From NCBI GenBank assembly GCA_030053945.1, contig JASGCW010000026.1, positions 1 to 47,466 on the forward strand: a stretch of 47,466 nucleotides of DNA, written 5' to 3'. This document shows, one piece after another, positions 44,354-47,466 of this stretch. A program made the position numbers and the translations under genes. Within the stretch, counting starts at the first letter, position 1. Every line of letters starts with the position of its first letter. A model generated the notes under the pieces. That model did not search any database and was not told the origin of the DNA. It saw nothing but the letters and a program-made list of their open reading frames with translations. The DNA comes from Limnohabitans sp. Lineage in GTDB: Bacteria; Bacteroidota; Bacteroidia; Flavobacteriales; Flavobacteriaceae.

Positions 44354-44361
44354 TATTTTTG
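44354..44361 (+). promoter_or_regulatory. candidate -7 box of gcvH
   Basis: TATTTTTG matches TAnnTTTG and lies 21 bases before the gcvH ATG. There is no TTG at standard spacing. It suggests gcvH-vanZ has its own promoter and is not simply read through from sprA. Confidence 0.45.
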
Positions 44362-44382
44362 CTCATAATAAAATACTAAATA

Positions 44383-44763
44383 ATGAACATACCAGCTAAT
44401 TTAAAGTACACAAAAGATCACGAATGGGTAAGCCTTGAAGGCGATATTGCAACAGTAGGAATTACTGATTTTGCTCAAAAGGAACTTGGTGACATTGTAT
44501 ATGTAGAAGTGGATACTTTAGACCAAACTTTAGATAAAGATGCAATTTTTGGAACGGTTGAAGCAGTAAAAACTGTTTCTGATTTATTCTTGCCTTTATC
44601 GGGAGAAATTGTTGAATTTAATTCAGAATTAGAAACTAATCCAGAGCTTGTAAATTCAGATCCATATGGGGCTGCATGGATGATTAAAGTTAAAATAGCT
44701 AATCCATCTGAAGTTGAAAGCTTGTTATCAAGTGATGATTATAAAGCGCTTATTGGAGCCTAA
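44383..44763 (+). CDS. gcvH: glycine cleavage system H protein
   Basis: The lipoyl carrier that shuttles the aminomethyl group between the P, T and L proteins of glycine decarboxylase. The 126-residue protein has [34 protein letters not shown] and the lipoylation site [16 protein letters not shown] with Lys 63, as well as the late segment [19 protein letters not shown]. All are canonical. The other glycine cleavage genes are not in the window. The VanZ-like gene overlaps its 3' end. Confidence 0.97.
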   Translation: MNIPANLKYTKDHEWVSLEGDIATVGITDFAQKELGDIVYVEVDTLDQTLDKDAIFGTVEAVKTVSDLFLPLSGEIVEFNSELETNPELVNSDPYGAAWMIKVKIANPSEVESLLSSDDYKALIGA

Positions 44764-45121
44764 TTCAAAGTCGATTTACACGGCAATTTTATGGACGGCT
44801 ATACTACTAACACTTAGTTTTAAAGCGCCGTCGGTAAATCCAAAATATATTTTTCAATATCAAGACAAAGTAGTGCATTTTACGTTCTACTTTGTCTTTG
44901 TTTTTTTATGGTTTCGTGTTTTGGTTTTTAAAAGCGCAACCCAGAAGCGACACCAAATACTTTTGTTTATAATTTCAGTAGCATTAGGGATTATTATAGA
45001 AATTCTACAAGGGGCAATGACAACTACTCGCCAAGCCGATATTTTTGATGTTTTTGCGAATACTGTAGGAAGTATGGGATGGTTGTTTTTATCAAGAACC
45101 TTTTATATTGCGAAATACTGA
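44735..45121 (+). CDS. VanZ-like family membrane protein
   Basis: A four-helix membrane protein of the VanZ-like family, named for a teicoplanin-resistance gene but of unknown function in most bacteria. The frame is open to a TTG at 44714; the ATG at 44735 ([18 protein letters not shown], 128 aa) is preferred and overlaps gcvH by 29 bp, with a TTG at 44753 as an alternative. Conserved features are [15 protein letters not shown] and [24 protein letters not shown], with the helix-embedded His and Asp typical of the family. It is usually found directly after gcvH in Flavobacteriia, so coupling is likely. Confidence 0.88.
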   Translation: MIIKRLLEPNSKSIYTAILWTAILLTLSFKAPSVNPKYIFQYQDKVVHFTFYFVFVFLWFRVLVFKSATQKRHQILLFIISVALGIIIEILQGAMTTTRQADIFDVFANTVGSMGWLFLSRTFYIAKY

Positions 45122-45139
45122 TTGAGTTCCATTTGTATT

Positions 45140-45378
45140 TTAGCTTTTCAGTAGGTATAAATATACTTCATCTGTTTGAGTATCATTTGCTGGTTTAACA
45201 TTTCTAAAATTACTTATCAAAAGTTTGTACCCCTTACATTTTTATATTTGTCTAACAAAACCTTGTTTTAAAATTTCGCCTGTTTTAGCATCTATTTTAT
45301 AATATTTAGAAATCACCGTTGGAGATTTTGAGATGCTATCAGACATTGAAACGTGCCAAATATATTTTATAGTTTGTG
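45140..45378 (-). pseudogene. remnant of an unidentified gene with an internal stop
   Basis: One minus-strand frame reads QTIKYIWHVSMSDSI, then VISKYYKIDAKTGEILKQGFV as far as RQI and TAA. It continues in the same frame with KCKGYKLLISNFRNVK, then TQTDEVYLYLLKS and TAA at 45140-45142. Composition and the YYKIDAKTGEIL motif, reminiscent of PepSY-like domains, look like real coding sequence. The upstream end dissolves into CAGTGTT-type heptads near 45379, so the 5' part is missing. I interpret it as the C-terminal remnant of a gene truncated by repeat DNA and carrying one nonsense codon. The original product is not identified. Confidence 0.5.
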
Positions 45379-45490
45379 AACACTGAGTGCTCAACACAGT
45401 TCACTGCGACCGTCCACTTATCCCGCAGCTTCGGGTCTGACCACTAAATACTGGACACTGTTGCTGAGTTTGTCGAAGCACTGAGCACTG
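45379..45490. repeat. degenerate CAGTGTT heptads with hairpin words
   Basis: Read on the minus strand, units such as CAGTGTC, CAGTATT and TAGTGGT recur with period 7. Embedded are TCCCGCAGCTTCGGGT (45421-45436) and GCTGAGTTTGTCGAAGC (45463-45479), variants of the two hairpin words seen in the 33-34 kb region. With the pseudogene remnant this accounts for the gap 45122-45499. Confidence 0.65.
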
Positions 45491-45499
45491 AAACACCCA

Positions 45500-45664
45500 C
45501 TACCAAAAAACCACAATCGAAGTCGTTAGCCCCATAAACGATATAAACATTCCAAAAAAGTTTAATACATCTGTTTTAGTTTCTACATAAATCATTTGTG
45601 TTATAAATAATTTTAGCTCTCTTATAAAGAGTAATAAAAAGAAGAAGGTGATTAAAGTGCCCAT
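45500..45664 (-). CDS. small hypothetical membrane protein
   Basis: A 54-residue protein with two hydrophobic helices (about 3-22 and 33-53) and no recognised family. The frame is open to a TTG at 45703, but that codon coincides with a TATATTTG -7 box at 45701-45708, so the ATG at 45664 is preferred. The open frame and promoter are the only support. It is divergent from the XRE regulator. Confidence 0.4.
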   Translation of the reverse strand: MGTLITFFFLLLFIRELKLFITQMIYVETKTDVLNFFGMFISFMGLTTSIVVFW

Positions 45665-45700
45665 ATGTTTTTTAATTTGTTTATTTTTGTATGTATTTAG

Positions 45701-45708
45701 CAAATATA
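45701..45708 (-). promoter_or_regulatory. candidate -7 box of the small membrane protein gene
   Basis: The minus strand reads TATATTTG, matching TAnnTTTG, about 36 bases upstream of the ATG at 45664. Confidence 0.35.
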
Positions 45709-45734
45709 ATTAAAAACGGAAATAAAAAGCAAAT

Positions 45735-45757
45735 AAAACGAAAGTTATGTTCGTTTT
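45735..45757. promoter_or_regulatory. inverted repeat upstream of the XRE regulator, putative operator
   Basis: Arms AAAACGAA and TTCGTTTT with a 7-bp centre form a perfect 8-bp inverted repeat, ending 33 bp before the regulator ATG and 26 bp beyond the divergent -7 box. The position suits autoregulation by the XRE protein. Confidence 0.5.
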
Positions 45758-45790
45758 TTGTATTTTTAAAGGTTTTAAAATTCACTTGAA

Positions 45791-46354
45791 ATGACGCTAT
45801 CCCAAAAAATACTTGAATTGATTGATAAAAAAGGCGTTACTGCTTATCAGGTTTCTATTAAAACGGGTGTTCCTCATTCGTCTTTGAGTCGGATATTAGG
45901 AGGGGAGACAACTAAATTAAGTATAAAAAATAAAGAATTGTTGTCGAAATACTTCCAAGTTGACGAAGATTATTTTAATAACGGAAATAATTCGAAAATA
46001 CAAAAATCTGAGTATGCAGCCCATTTTAAAAATGACGAGCATACAAAATCATCTACTGAAGTTACTCTAGCTGAATTAGAATTGTTAAAATTAGAATTGA
46101 AACACGCTAACGAGAAATTAGAAAATGCAAATGAACATATCAAAGCACTAAACGATCAAATTATGTATCTAAAGGAAAACGGTTCTATTTTTAATAAGGA
46201 GTTAGCAGAAAAAATTGATTTTATTTTTTTAGAGATGAAAAAACCTGTCATAGAAAGTAAATTACAATTGTTAGCTAATCTTATAGACGAAAAACGAAAT
46301 GAGGTATTAAACAATTCTAAGGAGATAATTACTTATGAGACAATAAAAAAATAA
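45791..46354 (+). CDS. XRE-family DNA-binding protein with coiled-coil tail
   Basis: A 187-residue protein. The N-terminal Cro/CI-type helix-turn-helix (about residues 1-65) reads SQKILELIDKKGVTAYQVS, then KTGVPHSSLSRILGGET and a short extension LLSKYFQVDEDYF. A long heptad-patterned coiled coil follows (about 95-140, with LAELELLKLELKHANEKLEN). It is probably a dimeric or oligomeric repressor or accessory-region regulator; an inverted repeat lies 33 bp upstream. Similar helix-turn-helix plus coiled-coil proteins occur in mobile regions of Bacteroidota, but no phage genes are seen here. Confidence 0.82.
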   Translation: MTLSQKILELIDKKGVTAYQVSIKTGVPHSSLSRILGGETTKLSIKNKELLSKYFQVDEDYFNNGNNSKIQKSEYAAHFKNDEHTKSSTEVTLAELELLKLELKHANEKLENANEHIKALNDQIMYLKENGSIFNKELAEKIDFIFLEMKKPVIESKLQLLANLIDEKRNEVLNNSKEIITYETIKK

Positions 46355-46380
46355 AGGTGTACAAGACACCTCTATTTTTT
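46355..46380. terminator. bidirectional terminator between convergent genes
   Basis: Stem AGGTGT / ACACCT with loop ACAAG lies between an A-rich run on the left and CTATTTTTT on the right. It could terminate both the XRE gene and the convergent minus-strand operon, whose last gene ends at 46372. Confidence 0.7.
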
Positions 46381-46566
46381 GATATATTTTTCTATCTTCT
46401 CTTTTATAAAATCAGCTGATGGTAGTGATTTATTAAACTTTTTATAATCTTCAATTAAAGACATCAAAATAACATTACTGTCTTCAGGCGATATTCCTCC
46501 TTTCTTAATTTCAGCTATTGCCATATCCAGTATAGCTTCTAGTTCAATGATATTCCTACTTTTCAT
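46372..46566 (-). CDS. small hypothetical helical protein
   Basis: A 64-residue, charged, mostly helical protein (LEAILDMAIAEIKKGGISPED, then FIKEKIEKYIKK), with no signal peptide or recognised domain. It overlaps the upstream membrane gene by 11 bp and is the last gene of a three-gene minus-strand unit. Real expression is likely from the operon structure, but no function can be assigned. Confidence 0.6.
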   Translation of the reverse strand: MKSRNIIELEAILDMAIAEIKKGGISPEDSNVILMSLIEDYKKFNKSLPSADFIKEKIEKYIKK

Positions 46567-47002
46567 TTCTTTTTTCAGCTATGGAGTAAGACAAATCGAG
46601 TAATTTTTCAAGAAAAGTAATTTTATCGTCTTTTGTTTGTTCTTCTTTGAGAAATTTATTCAATAGTATTGAAATAATAACAAAAGATATAGCCGTTAAA
46701 AGTCCGTAAACTCTAGATAAATCTAAATCCTTATTTTGATCACCAAAAATCCAAAATAAATCACTTGAATAAGTGAAGATGGGTAAAGTTAAAAATAGAG
46801 TGTGTGGTTTTAATCTAATTGCAATAGCAAAAAGTATAGGGCTTACTGTTGAAAAAAAAGTAAACAAAAAAGCGCTTCCATTATTGAAGCCAAAATTACT
46901 TCCAATGTTATAACTTGTTATACCAAATAATGATAAAAAAATATCAGTTAAAGGAAAAAGTCCTATTAATATTATAATTATATCACCTACGATTCTTTTC
47001 AT
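46556..47002 (-). CDS. hypothetical four-helix membrane protein
   Basis: A 148-residue protein with four predicted membrane helices (about 4-26, 43-66, 68-90 and 95-117) and a charged cytoplasmic helix at the C-terminus (DDKITFLEKLLDLSYSIAEKRNEK). I do not recognise the family. Its ATG follows the lipoprotein gene's stop codon by one base and its end overlaps the next gene by 11 bp, so the three genes form one transcription unit. Confidence 0.65.
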   Translation of the reverse strand: MKRIVGDIIIILIGLFPLTDIFLSLFGITSYNIGSNFGFNNGSAFLFTFFSTVSPILFAIAIRLKPHTLFLTLPIFTYSSDLFWIFGDQNKDLDLSRVYGLLTAISFVIISILLNKFLKEEQTKDDKITFLEKLLDLSYSIAEKRNEK

Positions 47003-47003
47003 T

Positions 47004-47204
47004 TTACCCTCTTGGCGGTTTTACATCACCTTTATCTTTATCTACTTCAGTTGTGTAAGTAGGATTGTTTCTATTATCATCTACACATTTTTGTTCTTCT
47101 TGTGTTAAATTATTAGGTCTTCCCGACAAATAATTTACTACATCTTCATACGTACACGAAGTGCACAATGCCAGCATCCCTGCAAGCAAAATAACTTTTC
47201 TCAT
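47004..47204 (-). CDS. small putative lipoprotein
   Basis: A 66-residue protein with a signal sequence (MRKVILLAGMLALCTSC) ending in a cysteine at residue 17, where lipidation would be expected. The LCTSC lipobox is atypical at -3 but acceptable for this phylum. The mature part is short and polar (TYEDVVNYLSGRPNN, ending KPPRG). It is first in the three-gene unit. Function is unknown. Confidence 0.65.
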   Translation of the reverse strand: MRKVILLAGMLALCTSCTYEDVVNYLSGRPNNLTQEEQKCVDDNRNNPTYTTEVDKDKGDVKPPRG

Positions 47205-47400
47205 AACTTATAATTTTAAATTGACTTTACTAAAATAAGCAATCTTATATAAGTTTGAATTGTTATAACATTATTTATCTCTTTAGATAAAAAGAATATT
47301 TTAGGGCTAAAAATAGCAAGAAATAAATTTTAGTAAGTACGGTTTTTCCGTATATATTGTTAAATTTTGTTTTCAAAAATCATAAAGTTTGAAAAATAAA

Positions 47401-47430
47401 AAAGCTGTACCCAATCAAGAATACAGCTTT
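47401..47430 (-). terminator. terminator of a minus-strand gene to the right of the window
   Basis: Stem AAAGCTGTA / TACAGCTTT with a 12-nt loop. Read on the minus strand it is followed by TTTATTTTT, so it would end a transcript entering from beyond 47466. The rest of 47205-47466 shows no ORF and no clear promoter. Confidence 0.6.
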
Positions 47431-47466
47431 TATCCTAAAGTTAAATGAATAAGGTTAATCCAAAAA

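Noticed and set aside
45665..45703. TTG start at 45703 for the small membrane protein
   Set aside because: The codon overlaps a good -7 box; the ATG at 45664 starts cleanly before the first hydrophobic helix.

Overview
The window is AT-rich chromosomal DNA of a gliding-type Flavobacteriia bacterium, most probably Flavobacterium or a close relative. The evidence is a full-length sprA (type IX secretion translocon), TAnnTTTG-type -7 boxes in place of sigma70 promoters, near absence of Shine-Dalgarno sequences, a tRNA without encoded CCA, and the typical housekeeping clusters ruvB/queG, surE-lpxB-comEC and maeB-ruvA-sprA-gcvH-vanZ.

Layout. 1-2.4 kb: queG, a four-helix-bundle (23S rRNA IVP family) gene and ruvB, all on the minus strand. 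2.4-2.75 kb: heptad-repeat intergenic DNA. 2.75-6.1 kb: an APC amino-acid permease converging on an L,D-transpeptidase-fold gene and class II HMG-CoA reductase. 6.1-12.6 kb: a 2155-residue propeller hybrid histidine kinase. 12.9-20.05 kb: a peptide-use cluster of a secreted dipeptidyl peptidase and three tandem proton/oligopeptide (POT) transporters. 20.1-21.7 kb: three tandem thioredoxin-fold proteins, two lacking the nucleophilic cysteine. 21.7-27.35 kb: minus-strand surE, a small membrane gene, lpxB and comEC, interrupted by an inserted beta-propeller-like gene. 27.5-32.9 kb: tail-specific protease, thiL, a FtsX-type permease, rbfA and methylmalonyl-CoA epimerase. 33.0-34.1 kb: a CAU tRNA, a GIY-YIG nuclease gene, a disrupted second tRNA copy and repeat arrays. 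34.1-45.1 kb: maeB, ruvA, sprA, gcvH and vanZ. 45.1-47.5 kb: accessory DNA with a pseudogene remnant, an XRE regulator with a putative operator, and three small minus-strand genes.

The most interesting signals are junctions, not the housekeeping genes. Single small genes appear to have been inserted at three places with no recombinase in sight. The four-helix-bundle gene lies between inverted arrays of a 7-bp repeat and leaves queG without a recognisable start codon. A beta-propeller-like gene sits between lpxB and comEC, flanked by a 47-bp duplication of the lpxB 3' end. A GIY-YIG nuclease gene sits between a tRNA and a partial second copy of that tRNA; the copy carries two 18-bp palindromes, each replacing exactly five bases at the same structural register of the anticodon and T loops. 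Intergenic DNA carries several families of tandem heptamers with a shared TTCnnnn form, interrupted by short hairpin words.

All identifications come from reading motifs and translations by eye; no database search was run.
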